DNA from: Hymenobacter psoromatis
Lineage (GTDB): Bacteria; Bacteroidota; Bacteroidia; Cytophagales; Hymenobacteraceae
Assembly: GCA_001596155.1 (NCBI GenBank)
Contig: CP014771.1
Coordinates: forward strand, 4,526,001-4,590,000
Direction: 5' to 3'
DNA: 64,000 nt
The notes beneath the pieces are model-generated. The model was not told the origin of the DNA, ran no database searches, and worked only from the letters and a program-made list of their open reading frames with translations. The stretch's first letter is position 1. The number at the start of each line of letters is the position of its first letter. Of this stretch, positions 9,263-17,842 are shown piece after piece. A program made the position numbers and the translations under genes.

Positions 9263-9327
9263 CTCTTCTTGGTCACTGGTCAGCTTCTAAATAGCTTCAG
9301 TATCATCCATTCACCCATTGTTCAAAA

Positions 9328-9720
9328 ATGCCAACCCCCCGCGTCCTCGTCACCCTTGCCGCCGAAGCCACCATTGACCTGCTGCGCGGGGAAAATGGCC
9401 CGCTCATGTTTCACCAAAGCGGCGGCTGCTGCGACGGCTCGTCGCCGATGTGCTTTCAGAAAGGGGAGTTTCGGGTGGGCGGCAGCGACGTGTGGCTGGG
9501 CCAGATTCATGGCTGCGACTTCTTTATGAGCGCCAGCCAGTTTGAATACTGGCAGCACACCCAACTAACCGTGGACGTGACGAAGGGTAGGGGCGCGAGC
9601 TTTTCCTTGGAAATTCCGCTGGGCGTGCGGTTTTTGATTCGCTCCCGACTTTTTACCCAGGAAGAAAGCCAGCATATGCAGCCGGTGCTCAACGGCGAAG
9701 AATATTTGGAAAAGGTCTGA
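9328..9720 (+). CDS. DUF779 domain protein
   Basis: The 130-residue protein fits DUF779 along its whole length. It has GPLMFHQSGGCCDGSSPMC (Cys34, Cys35, Cys42), a conserved cysteine cluster that could bind metal, and later WLGQIHGCDFFM. DUF779 genes are known neighbours of ExaC-type aldehyde dehydrogenases, as here, although a palindrome separates them. The molecular role is not established as far as I know. An ATG at 9328 agrees with the family's short N-terminus. Confidence 0.85.
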   Translation: MPTPRVLVTLAAEATIDLLRGENGPLMFHQSGGCCDGSSPMCFQKGEFRVGGSDVWLGQIHGCDFFMSASQFEYWQHTQLTVDVTKGRGASFSLEIPLGVRFLIRSRLFTQEESQHMQPVLNGEEYLEKV

Positions 9721-9739
9721 AATCAGCTATTTGCACAAA

Positions 9740-9776
9740 TAAAAAAAGGCCCGACGAGCAATCGCCGGGCCTTTCA
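9740..9776. terminator. Bidirectional terminator between DUF779 and NTF2-like genes
   Basis: AAAAAAAGGCCCG, a short loop, then CGGGCCTTTC forms a hairpin flanked by A- and T-rich sides. It sits between two convergent genes and could serve both. Confidence 0.75.
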
Positions 9777-9794
9777 TCTGCATCGTATTCGGCG

Positions 9795-10328
9795 TTATTT
9801 TTTTTCCTGCACGGGCAAGTCTTCGAGCTGGGCGAGGCTGATTTTCCAGTTGCCATCGCTGGCTTTCTTCCACAGAAAGACGTAGTTGCCGGAGCCCGCG
9901 CCGGTTTCCTTCTCGGTGGCGGTGGGCAGCACGTCCACCGTGAACGTGCCGGCCTCGTAGGCCATGCCGGCATCGCTGCCGGTGCTGAGGCTGTTGGTTT
10001 TGAGGTTGGAAATCGTAGTAATAGTCGGGGTCACCCATTTATTGGTTACCTCATCCTTGCCGCTAAAATGGGTTTCGCCCTGCAAAAATTGCACATCGTC
10101 GGCCAGCATATCCGTGACCTGGCTCGCCTGTTTGGCATTCCAGGCGCTCACAAATTTCTGGTCGAGGTCAGCCACGTTGGCAGCCGTGCCGCTGGCGGCG
10201 GGTGCGTCGGTCGTGGCGGTGGGGGTAGCAACGGAGCCAGGTGCCTCGGTGGTGGCAGGCTGCTTGCCGTTGCCGGAGCAGGCAGTGAGCAGCGCCGCCG
10301 CGCAGCCCAAAAGTAGAAAACGTTTCAT
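9795..10328 (-). CDS. Secreted lipoprotein with NTF2-like (DUF4440/SnoaL) domain
   Basis: The 177-residue protein has a lipoprotein signal with lipobox LLTAC (Cys17). A Thr/Ala/Pro-rich linker to about residue 50 follows, then an NTF2-like fold: DLDQKFVSAWNAKQASQVTDML, split as DLDQKFVSAWNA and SQVTDML, VQFLQGETHFSGKDEV and the closing strand GNYVFLWKKASDGNWKI. Such domains bind small ligands or act as simple enzymes; the function here is unknown. It is probably membrane-anchored in the periplasm or exposed on the outer membrane. Confidence 0.8.
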   Translation of the reverse strand: MKRFLLLGCAAALLTACSGNGKQPATTEAPGSVATPTATTDAPAASGTAANVADLDQKFVSAWNAKQASQVTDMLADDVQFLQGETHFSGKDEVTNKWVTPTITTISNLKTNSLSTGSDAGMAYEAGTFTVDVLPTATEKETGAGSGNYVFLWKKASDGNWKISLAQLEDLPVQEKK

Positions 10329-10512
10329 GAGGAGTTTTGGGAGAAGAATAAGAAGAGAATGCAGGTTGTCAGGTGCGAAGGCTTGGGTAAAAGGGTGCTT
10401 ATTTATGCTCTCTTAATTGCCTGGCCGCCCGGTTAAAGAAGTTTCAAAATGCAAGCAATGCCGCTGGCTGCCGCATTCCGCGCCCACAAAACCGGAATGC
10501 GGCAGCTCGAAT

Positions 10513-11130
10513 CTACCAGCTTTTGCGACGCACTTGCGAGAAGGAGTAGGGTGCGCCGGCCTGGTCGAAGCCGGGGTTGGGGAAGTAGCCGGCGGCCACG
10601 GCCAGGTCGGCCACCGCGGGCTCGGTTCCCTTGGCCAGATTGGCGTCGGCCCGGTGCTCGGCAGCGAGGCGGCGCTCAGCGGCGACGCGGGCGGCCGCGG
10701 CATTAGTAGCGTGGGCACGGGCGGCGACGGCATGTTCCGTAGCCGCCGTTGCTGCTGCCTGGGTCGCGGCCGTGCGTTGGCTGGCCATCGCACGCGCCGA
10801 AGCAGCGGCCTGGGCATCGGCGGCGGCCTGCTGGCGGTCGGCGGCTTGCTGGGCGGCGGCGGCATCAGCGGCTTTGCGTTTGTTATCAGTGTGTTTGCCA
10901 ATGGCATAACCCGCCCCAGCCCCGGCCAGGCCGCCCAGTAGGGCTCCTACCTTGCGGTTGCGCCCATTGATAAGGAGGCCTCCTAAAATCCCGGCTGCCC
11001 CGCCAATCGTAGCGTTCTTAGCCTGGGGGCTCCAGCCCTGGCGTGGCTGAGTCTGAGCCTGCGCTTGGTAGCTGGGAAATAAGCCCAGCAGCAGTGCCGG
11101 AATGAGGAGTAGCCAACTGAAACGTTTCAT
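10513..11130 (-). CDS. Secreted glycine-zipper, alanine-rich protein
   Basis: The protein has 205 residues. A signal peptide (LLLIPALLLGLF...AQAQ, about 1-26) is followed by two glycine-zipper segments, TIGGAAGILGGLLINGRNR and VGALLGGLAGAGAGYAIGKH (about 42-82), as in YMGG/Gly-zipper domains that insert in membranes. A long Ala-rich helix (about 88-165) follows, then a short tail. It is probably a periplasmic or outer-membrane-associated structural protein. It is read away from the PBP1C gene's 3' end, in the same direction. Confidence 0.7.
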   Translation of the reverse strand: MKRFSWLLLIPALLLGLFPSYQAQAQTQPRQGWSPQAKNATIGGAAGILGGLLINGRNRKVGALLGGLAGAGAGYAIGKHTDNKRKAADAAAAQQAADRQQAAADAQAAASARAMASQRTAATQAAATAATEHAVAARAHATNAAAARVAAERRLAAEHRADANLAKGTEPAVADLAVAAGYFPNPGFDQAGAPYSFSQVRRKSW

Positions 11131-11253
11131 AAGGGCAGCAGGTTGATAATGAATAAATTATGAAGACCTGTGAGCTATTCTCAGGTAACTCACTGCAAGT
11201 ACGTGACCAGCCGCCGAACGGTTGGTATTGCGTTTGGCTGGCTCGGGAGCGGC

Positions 11254-13614
11254 TCACATTTCCCGCACCAGCACGCGCACGTCCACGGTGCGGCCGTGGT
11301 CGTCGGCGCACGAAATTTTGACTTCGCCCGGCTTGGGCCGGAAAAATACCCGCGCCGTAGCCGGCGCGGCGCGCAAAAACCGGTCGTTCACATACCAATA
11401 CACCTGGCGCACCTCGCCGGCTGCCGCGCAGCTGAGCAGCAATTGCTGCTTTTCGGCGGCGTTGAGCACGTATTCGGCGTGGGCGGCGGGTGAGGTAATG
11501 GCCAGCAGCGGCGCGGCTTCCGGCCCGGCCGTGCCGGCCGCCCCGATGCCGCGCACCAGGCGACACGCCGGGTTGTGGGGGGGTAGGCGGCGCGTGGGCA
11601 GCCCCTGGCTCTCGCGGAAAGCCAGCACCTCGGGCCGCATATTAGGGAACAGCGTGCGGCGGTAGCCGCTGGCCGGCGCGCAGGCGCGGCAGTAGCTGTA
11701 GCGGCCATCGGCCGAGGTCAGCACCTCCTGCTGGTGCTGGCAGCGCTGGCCACCCGACACGCCGGGCAGGTAATAATCGAGCAGTTGCGTGGGGCAGTTG
11801 TCGCCGGGCACCAAGCCCGTTTCGGCGCAGACTAGCCGAAAGTCGAGGCTGGCTGGCGGCGCAAACCAGTCGCCCGCGCCGTTGTAGGCCAAGGCATTAA
11901 ACAGGTCAAACAGCAGCGGCGAAGCCACATCGGCCCCCGTCAGCGCCGGGCTGCCCTGCCCGCTAAAATTCCCTACCCACACCCCGATGGTGTACTGGCG
12001 GTTGTAGCCCAGGCTCCAGGCGTCGCGGCGGCCGTAGCTGGTGCCGGTTTTCCAGGCAATGCGCGGCAGGTGGCGGCCGGCAGCGGCATCTACTGGCAGG
12101 TCGGGGCGGGTGCGCTGGGCCAGGATGTCGGTGAGCAGGTAGGCAGCGGCGGGGGAGATGAGCGAAATGCCCGGCCGGGGCGCCTCACGGGAGAGGGGGA
12201 TAGCCCCAAAGGGGTCCCGTGAGGTGAACGCCAGCGCCGACCACTTCCCCCCATTCGCCAGCGCCGAATACAGTCCCGTCAGTTCTTCCAGCGTAACGCC
12301 GCAGCCGCCCAAAATGGTGCTCAGGCCCAGCCGGGGCGCGTCGCGCGTCACCTGCCGGAAACCCGCTTTGCGCAGCGTGCCGGTGAGCTTTTCCACGCCC
12401 ACTTCGGCCAGCACCCGCACCGCCGGAATGTTGAGCGAATAGGTCAGCGCCCGCTCCATCGTCACTTCGCCCTGGCATTGCTTGTCGAAGTTTTCGGGCC
12501 GGAAGCCCTGGAAGTTGGTCGGCACGTCGGGCAGCACTGTTTTGGGCGTGAGCAGGCCGCGGTCGAAGGCCAGGCCGTAGAGCAGCGGCTTGAGCGTGGA
12601 GCCCGGCGAACGCACCGCCCGCACGCCATCGACTTGGCCCAGCGCGCTATTGTCCTGAAAATCGACCGAGCCCACGTAGGCTTCCACGGCGTGGGTCTGG
12701 TTGTTCACGACCAGCACGGCGGCCTGCGAAATGCCCAGCGTGGCCAGCCGCCGCACGTAGTTGCGGGCCAGATTTTCAGCCTTGGCCTGGGTGGCGGGCC
12801 GTAACGTGCTGTGAAGTAGCGCCGCGCCCGGCTGGCTTTGCACCAGCCGCCGCGCCAGGTGCGGCGCGAGGGTAGGGGCGGGGTGGCGATGGGCATCAAG
12901 CGGCTCCAGCAGCGCATCGGCTAGGTCCTGGGCCGGAAAGAGCTTTTGGCGCTGAAAATACCGCAGCCAGCGATTGCGCTCCCGCACAATCTGCGCGTTG
13001 TCCCTACCCAGCACCAGCCCGGCCGGCCGGTTCGGAATAATGGCCAGCGTCACGGTCTGAGCTAGCGATAAATAATCGGGCGGCTGCTGAAAATACAGCA
13101 GCGCCGCCGACTTCACCCCCTCAATATTGGAGCCGTAGGGCACCAGGTTAAGGTATAATTGCAAAATCTCGACCTTGCTCAAATGGGCCTCCAACTGCAC
13201 GGCGCGCAGCATTTCGAGCAGCTTATTCCCGAAAGTCCGCTGCTTTGGCTCTAGCAGCCGCGCCACTTGCATAGTAATAGTGCTGGCACCCGTGGTGCGG
13301 CCGTGGCCCAGCAGGTTGCGCCCCGCCGCCTGCGCGATGGCCACCGGGTTCACCCCAAAATGGTAGCGAAAATACCGGTCTTCCTTGGCAATAATGGCCG
13401 CTTGCAGCGCTGGGGTTATCTCGGGCAGCTCGGTTTTCATCCGCCACTTTTGGGTGGGGTTGAGGTAGGCGTGCAGCACGGTGCCATCCTGGGCCAGCAC
13501 CAGCGGCGAGTACTGCGGCGGGGGGGGTAGGGGCCAGCAGCGGTCGGCCAGAAAGGCGAACACCAGCAGCGCGGCCAGCCCAAAGGCACTGCGAACGAGC
13601 AAGCGGTGGCGCAT
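11254..13614 (-). CDS. pbpC: Penicillin-binding protein 1C
   Basis: The protein has 786 residues from the ATG at 13614; the frame continues upstream only through a palindromic repeat. There is one N-terminal membrane anchor (about 8-24). The GT51 glycosyltransferase domain has Glu78 in EDRYF. The transpeptidase domain has SPGSTLKP (SxxK), YSLN (SxN) and KTGTSYG. A C-terminal BiPBP_C domain follows. It polymerises and possibly cross-links peptidoglycan in the periplasm. Residues 463-477 are encoded by an in-frame copy of an intergenic repeat (12183-12224), just after LANGGKWSAL. Confidence 0.92.
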   Translation of the reverse strand: MRHRLLVRSAFGLAALLVFAFLADRCWPLPPPPQYSPLVLAQDGTVLHAYLNPTQKWRMKTELPEITPALQAAIIAKEDRYFRYHFGVNPVAIAQAAGRNLLGHGRTTGASTITMQVARLLEPKQRTFGNKLLEMLRAVQLEAHLSKVEILQLYLNLVPYGSNIEGVKSAALLYFQQPPDYLSLAQTVTLAIIPNRPAGLVLGRDNAQIVRERNRWLRYFQRQKLFPAQDLADALLEPLDAHRHPAPTLAPHLARRLVQSQPGAALLHSTLRPATQAKAENLARNYVRRLATLGISQAAVLVVNNQTHAVEAYVGSVDFQDNSALGQVDGVRAVRSPGSTLKPLLYGLAFDRGLLTPKTVLPDVPTNFQGFRPENFDKQCQGEVTMERALTYSLNIPAVRVLAEVGVEKLTGTLRKAGFRQVTRDAPRLGLSTILGGCGVTLEELTGLYSALANGGKWSALAFTSRDPFGAIPLSREAPRPGISLISPAAAYLLTDILAQRTRPDLPVDAAAGRHLPRIAWKTGTSYGRRDAWSLGYNRQYTIGVWVGNFSGQGSPALTGADVASPLLFDLFNALAYNGAGDWFAPPASLDFRLVCAETGLVPGDNCPTQLLDYYLPGVSGGQRCQHQQEVLTSADGRYSYCRACAPASGYRRTLFPNMRPEVLAFRESQGLPTRRLPPHNPACRLVRGIGAAGTAGPEAAPLLAITSPAAHAEYVLNAAEKQQLLLSCAAAGEVRQVYWYVNDRFLRAAPATARVFFRPKPGEVKISCADDHGRTVDVRVLVREM
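12183..12224. repeat. Repeat element (family D fragment) inside pbpC
   Basis: The 42-base segment has perfect 10-base inverted ends (CCTCACGGGA and TCCCGTGAGG) around GAGGGGGATAGCCCCAAAGG. It matches the right arm of the intergenic element at 18715-18754 almost base for base. A length of 14 codons keeps the pbpC frame. Confidence 0.8.
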
Positions 13615-13623
13615 GGAGCGAAT

Positions 13624-13732
13624 GTAGCGCGAACTTTCCAGTTCGTGCGTGAGCGTAGCGAGCAGGCGGCACCGGGCGGCGCGCATGACGATGCTCACTT
13701 TGCTCACGCACGAACTGGAAAGTTCGCGCTAC
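13624..13732. repeat. Palindromic intergenic repeat, family A
   Basis: The arms GTAGCGCGAACTTTCCAGTT... and ...AACTGGAAAGTTCGCGCTAC pair over about 33 bases, including inner GTGCGTGAGC/GCTCACGCAC. It lies between pbpC and birA. The right end holds the birA stop codon (complement of CTA at 13729-13731). Confidence 0.88.
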
Positions 13733-14490
13733 TGCACGTATTTAATTTCCTGCAAGGCAAAGCGCTGCACCGCGCCGGCTATTTCCACGGCCAGGCGGCC
13801 GTCGGGCTCCACGCCCACAATCTGGCCGCGTACGCGGCGGCCGGCCACCTCATACTCGTGCCACTCCTGGTAGCGGTAGAGGGCGGCCAGGTAGGCCCGG
13901 CGCAGCTCGCCTACCCCCCCGGCACGCAGCTGGAGGTAGCGCTTCTCCAGGCACTCCAGCAGGCGGGCGGCCAGCTCTTCGCGCTGGAAGTAGCGGCCCG
14001 TGAGCGCGCCCAGCGACGTGGCGGTGGGTAGGGCGAAGTGACGCTGGTTCACATTCAGGCCAATGCCGACGATGCTGGACTGAATTTTTGCCCCGCTCAG
14101 GCTGTTCTCAATGAGAATGCCGCCAAACTTCTGCGAGCCGAAATACAGGTCGTTGGGCCATTTAAGCCTTAGTTGTGGCGCGGCTTGCAGCAGCGCCGTT
14201 GCCCAGTCGAACACCGCCAGCGCCACGGCCTGGCTCAGCAAAAACTGCTGGCCCGCGTCGAGAAAGGTGGGTAGCCAGACGACGGATAATGTCAGATTTT
14301 CGCCAGGGGCGGCCTGCCATTGGTTGCCCCGCTGGCCGCGGCCGGCAAACTGGTCGTCCGTTATGACGGTACAGCCTTCGCTGGCCCGGTTTTCGCGCAA
14401 CAGGTGCTGCGCTTCCGAGTTAGTAGAAGGGCAGGCGGGCAGCCAAATGAGCTGCTGGCCCGTGAATAAGGTATTGGGGCTGATGACCAC
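13729..14490 (-). CDS. birA: Biotin--[acetyl-CoA-carboxylase] ligase, short form
   Basis: The 253-residue protein carries the biotin-binding loop GRGQRGN (50-56), LKWPNDLYF near 108 and a C-terminal SH3-like domain (VRGQIVGVEPDGRLAVEI, split: VRGQIVGVEP, GRLAVEI). There is no N-terminal winged helix, so it attaches biotin to carboxyl carrier protein but should not act as a repressor. The last residues and the stop fall at or in a palindromic repeat. It diverges from rsfS over a 49-base gap. Confidence 0.92.
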   Translation of the reverse strand: MVISPNTLFTGQQLIWLPACPSTNSEAQHLLRENRASEGCTVITDDQFAGRGQRGNQWQAAPGENLTLSVVWLPTFLDAGQQFLLSQAVALAVFDWATALLQAAPQLRLKWPNDLYFGSQKFGGILIENSLSGAKIQSSIVGIGLNVNQRHFALPTATSLGALTGRYFQREELAARLLECLEKRYLQLRAGGVGELRRAYLAALYRYQEWHEYEVAGRRVRGQIVGVEPDGRLAVEIAGAVQRFALQEIKYVQ

Positions 14491-14527
14491 GCCGGTTAGC
14501 AGTCGTATATTAGCTAGGTAAACAACG

Positions 14528-14535
14528 CAAACTTA
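14528..14535 (-). promoter_or_regulatory. Promoter -7 box for birA
   Basis: On the minus strand the bases read TAAGTTTG, a full match to TAnnTTTG, about 38 bases before the birA start codon. It also lies just upstream of the divergent rsfS start at 14540. No clear -33 TTG was found. Confidence 0.45.
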
Positions 14536-14539
14536 CTCT

Positions 14540-14932
14540 ATGAAGAGCACTCAGGTCCGGCAGGATTCGGACACATTGGCAGACGTAGCCGTACGTGGCC
14601 TCCAAGACCGCAAAGGAATGGACATCGTGGTCCTCAACTTGAAAGAGCTGAAAAACGCGGTGGCCGATTATTTTATCATCTGCTCGGCCTCGTCCGACAC
14701 GCAGCTCGACGCCCTGGCCCGCTCGGTGGAAGAGGAAGTAGAAAAAGTGACGGGGCAAGCGCCCTGGCAGAGCGAAGGTCGCACCAATCGCGAATGGATT
14801 CTGTTGGATTACGTGGACGTTGTAGTGCATGTGTTCTTGCGCGACCGTCGGCAGTTTTACGCGCTGGAGGAGCTGTGGGGCGATGCCGAAATTACGCATA
14901 TCGAAGATACTGCCGACGTAGTGCGGCGCTAA
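14540..14932 (+). CDS. rsfS: Ribosomal silencing factor RsfS
   Basis: The 130-residue protein has the RsfS/DUF143 core: DIVVLNLKEL, then VADYFIICSASSDTQL, and the C-terminal DYVDVVVHVFLRDRRQFYALEELWGDA (quoted in parts: DYVDVVVHVF, FYALEELWGDA). RsfS binds ribosomal protein uL14 and blocks subunit joining when nutrients are scarce. Its place directly before ftsH is common in this phylum. The 13-residue extension before the fold is normal for Bacteroidota homologues. Confidence 0.93.
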   Translation: MKSTQVRQDSDTLADVAVRGLQDRKGMDIVVLNLKELKNAVADYFIICSASSDTQLDALARSVEEEVEKVTGQAPWQSEGRTNREWILLDYVDVVVHVFLRDRRQFYALEELWGDAEITHIEDTADVVRR

Positions 14933-15031
14933 AGCATCGGGCCGTCGGCTGCGTCTAGTGGTAGTATTACTCCAACCTTGCCCGTCCGGCGCGGTTGCCT
15001 TTGACTTAGTACAACTAAAGTAATTTTTATT

Positions 15032-17110
15032 ATGTCTGATACGACGCCCAAACGCCGCAAGCCGACGCTGCCTAACCCCTCGCCCCGGCCAGGAGTGCAG
15101 CTCTGGGTGATGGCAGGGCTGCTGGTGCTTTTCACCGGCATGTTCTATTTTACGAGCTATAATTCAGCCGTTAAAATCAATCAGCAGCGCTTCGAGCAGA
15201 TGCTGGCCGCTGGCGACGTGCGCGACATCACGCTCGTGGTCAACAAGCAGCAGGTGGAAGTCGGCCTAACGCCGCAAGCGCTGCAAAAGCCTGAGTATCA
15301 GCGCGACCTTGCCACGCGCCGCGGGCCTTTCGCAACCGGCGACCGCGATGCTTCCCAATACTACTTTCCGGTGTTTGACGCCAAGTTCTTTCAGGAGCAG
15401 CTGGATAAGCTACAGGCCAGCAAGCCAGCCGACCAGCGCATCCGCATGGAACCCGTGGAGCGCATGGGCTTGGCTGACTTCATCAGCGGCTACGGGCTCA
15501 TCATTGCCAGCATCGTGTTGTTTGTGTTCCTCATGCGCCGCATGAGCAGCGCGGGCGGCCCTGGCGGCCAGATTTTCAACATCGGCAAAAGCCGCGCGGC
15601 CCTTTTCGAAGGCGGTGATAAAGTGAAGATTACGTTTATGGACGTAGCCGGCCTCGAAGAAGCCAAGGAAGAGGTGCAGGAAATTGTGGAGTTCCTCAAA
15701 AACCCCAGCAAATTCACCATCCTGGGCGGTAAAATACCGAAAGGCGCGTTGCTCGTAGGCCCTCCCGGCACCGGCAAAACCTTGCTGGCCAAGGCCGTAG
15801 CAGGCGAAGCCGACGTGCCATTCTTCTCGCTGTCGGGCTCCGACTTTGTGGAGATGTTTGTGGGGGTAGGCGCGGCCCGCGTGCGTGACCTTTTCAAGCA
15901 AGCTAAGGCCAAGGCACCCTGCATCATCTTTATTGATGAGATTGACGCCGTGGGCCGTTCGCGTAGCAAGGGCTCGATGCCCGGTGGCAACGACGAGCGC
16001 GAAAACACCCTGAACTCGCTGCTCGTGGAGATGGACGGCTTCGGCACCGATTCGGGCGTTATCATCCTGGCCGCCACCAACCGTCCCGATACGCTGGACT
16101 CGGCGCTGCTGCGCCCCGGCCGCTTCGACCGCCAGATTAGTATTGACAAGCCCGATATCAACGGCCGCACCGAGATTTTTACGGTGCACTTGAAGCCGCT
16201 GACCCTCGGCCCCGACGTGGATGCCCGGAAGCTGTCGGCCCAAACGCCGGGCTTCGCCGGCGCGGAGATTGCCAACGTCTGCAACGAGGCCGCCCTCATC
16301 GCGGCCCGTCGCGACAAGAAATTCATCACCAACCAGGATTTCACCGACGCCATTGACCGCGTAATTGGGGGCTTGGAGAAGAAGAACAAAATCATCAGCC
16401 CCGGTGAAAAGCGCATCGTGGCTTACCACGAAGCCGGCCACGCCATTACCGGCTGGTTTTTGGAACACTGCGACCCGTTGGTGAAGGTGTCTATTGTGCC
16501 GCGCGGGGTAGCTGCCCTAGGCTATGCGCAGTATTTGCCCAAGGAGCAATTCCTGTATAATACTGAGCAGCTGATAGATGAGATGTGCATGGCCCTGGGT
16601 GGCCGCGCCGCTGAGGAGCTGGTATTCGGTAAAATATCGACCGGCGCGCTAAGCGACCTGGAGCGCATCACTAAGATGGCCTATTCCATCGTGACGATGT
16701 ACGGCATGAACAGCAAGCTTGGTAACGTGTCATTCTATGACTCTAAGGGTCAGAACGAATACGGTTTCTCGAAGCCCTATTCGGAAGCCACTGCGCAGAT
16801 GATTGACGAAGAAGTTCGTACCATTATCGAGCAGGCTTATATCCGCACCAAAGAGCTGCTGACCGAGCGCCGCCACGAGCTGGAGGTTATCGCTAAGGAG
16901 CTGTTGGAAAAGGAAGTGTTGTTGCAAGATGACCTGGAGCGCCTCGTGGGCAAGCGCCCCTTTGGCGGCCAGACCAACTACCAGGCGCACATGGCCGGCA
17001 CCGACCGCTCGGAAACCGCCAGCGACTTGCATCGCGAGCATCCCGACGCCCTCACTGAAGACCTGCCCGAGTTGAAGCTGCCCGGCTTGCCGGAAGCTGA
17101 AACAGTATAG
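15032..17110 (+). CDS. ftsH: ATP-dependent zinc metalloprotease FtsH
   Basis: The 692-residue protein has two membrane spans (about 26-46 and 153-171) around a periplasmic FtsH-ext domain. The AAA module has Walker A GPPGTGKT (243-250), [11 protein letters not shown] as Walker B and the second region of homology near [18 protein letters not shown] (in parts). The metalloprotease motif is H466EAGH470. It degrades misassembled membrane proteins and short-lived regulators. The C-terminus is a variable tail rich in Asp, Glu and Leu. A strong terminator follows. Confidence 0.97.
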   Translation: MSDTTPKRRKPTLPNPSPRPGVQLWVMAGLLVLFTGMFYFTSYNSAVKINQQRFEQMLAAGDVRDITLVVNKQQVEVGLTPQALQKPEYQRDLATRRGPFATGDRDASQYYFPVFDAKFFQEQLDKLQASKPADQRIRMEPVERMGLADFISGYGLIIASIVLFVFLMRRMSSAGGPGGQIFNIGKSRAALFEGGDKVKITFMDVAGLEEAKEEVQEIVEFLKNPSKFTILGGKIPKGALLVGPPGTGKTLLAKAVAGEADVPFFSLSGSDFVEMFVGVGAARVRDLFKQAKAKAPCIIFIDEIDAVGRSRSKGSMPGGNDERENTLNSLLVEMDGFGTDSGVIILAATNRPDTLDSALLRPGRFDRQISIDKPDINGRTEIFTVHLKPLTLGPDVDARKLSAQTPGFAGAEIANVCNEAALIAARRDKKFITNQDFTDAIDRVIGGLEKKNKIISPGEKRIVAYHEAGHAITGWFLEHCDPLVKVSIVPRGVAALGYAQYLPKEQFLYNTEQLIDEMCMALGGRAAEELVFGKISTGALSDLERITKMAYSIVTMYGMNSKLGNVSFYDSKGQNEYGFSKPYSEATAQMIDEEVRTIIEQAYIRTKELLTERRHELEVIAKELLEKEVLLQDDLERLVGKRPFGGQTNYQAHMAGTDRSETASDLHREHPDALTEDLPELKLPGLPEAETV

Positions 17111-17129
17111 CTTCCCTGAAAACCTACCG

Positions 17130-17158
17130 AAAGGCCAGCCGCGAGGCTGGCCTTTTTT
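17130..17158 (+). terminator. Intrinsic terminator after ftsH
   Basis: AAAGGCCAGCC, GCGA, GGCTGGCCTTTTTT forms a tight hairpin with a run of six Ts, 20 bases after the ftsH stop codon. Confidence 0.85.
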
Positions 17159-17166
17159 GTGGCACC

Positions 17167-17174
17167 TACCTTTG
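17167..17174 (+). promoter_or_regulatory. Promoter -7 box, predicts leaderless LUD mRNA
   Basis: TACCTTTG matches TAnnTTTG exactly and ends five bases before the ATG at 17180. Transcription normally begins about five to seven bases after this box, which would place the first base at the ATG itself. Confidence 0.55.
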
Positions 17175-17179
17175 TGCCC

Positions 17180-17842
17180 ATGTCTTCCTCGCGCGATACA
17201 ATGCTGGACCGCATTCGCACGGCCCTGGCGGCCGGCCCGGCGCTCCTACCCCCCATGCCCGATTGGGTCGCGCCCGTGCATCCGCCGCTGCCAGCGGCCG
17301 ACCTGGCCGAGGTATTCGCAGAGAATTTTCAGCGCATTGGGGGCGAGTTTTTTTATTGCGAAAGCCTGGCCCAATTTGGCGCCACGCTGCGCGGCTGGCT
17401 GGCCGAGCGCCTATTCCCCGGCCAGCAGTTCTACGTGTGGGAGCCTGCGCTACAGGCGTTGTTGACGCAGGTTGAAGTACCTTTTCAGGCTACAGAGGCC
17501 GATTTTATAGCCCAAGCGGCGGCAGGAATGACCTCGTGCGAGGCGTTGGTGGCGCGCACAGGCAGCCTCGTGGTGACGCCGGCCACGGCCAGCGGGCGGC
17601 GGCTCAGCATCTACCCCGACCAGCACCTGGTGCTGGCCCGGCCCGGCCAGGTAGTAGCCGAAATCGGCGACGCGCTGCGCGTGGTGCAGGCGCGCTACGG
17701 CCCCGAATTACCCTCGATGCTCTCGCTCACCACCGGCCCCAGCCGCACCGCCGACATCGAAAAAACCCTGGTGCTGGGGGCGCACGGTCCGCGCCGCCTT
17801 AGTTTGTTTTTAGTAGAAGATGACGCCGAAATTGCTGCCTGA
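17180..17842 (+). CDS. LUD-domain protein (LutC/YkgG family)
   Basis: The 220-residue protein fits the LutC-type LUD domain: MTSCEALVARTGSLVV, then the HLVLARPGQVVAEIGDAL region and LTTGPSRTADIEKTLVLGAHGP (in parts: LTTGPSRTADIE, LVLGAHGP). LutC belongs to the LutABC lactate-utilisation complex, but no lutA or lutB is present here. In this phylum a lone LUD gene after ftsH is usual and its role is unclear. I chose the ATG at 17180 because a promoter box ends just before it. The 3' end overlaps lpxH by 23 bases. Confidence 0.85.
   Translation: MSSSRDTMLDRIRTALAAGPALLPPMPDWVAPVHPPLPAADLAEVFAENFQRIGGEFFYCESLAQFGATLRGWLAERLFPGQQFYVWEPALQALLTQVEVPFQATEADFIAQAAAGMTSCEALVARTGSLVVTPATASGRRLSIYPDQHLVLARPGQVVAEIGDALRVVQARYGPELPSMLSLTTGPSRTADIEKTLVLGAHGPRRLSLFLVEDDAEIAA

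Noticed and set aside
13615..13707. Upstream extension of pbpC
   Set aside because: The additional 31 codons lie in a palindromic repeat, and the membrane anchor follows directly after the ATG at 13614.
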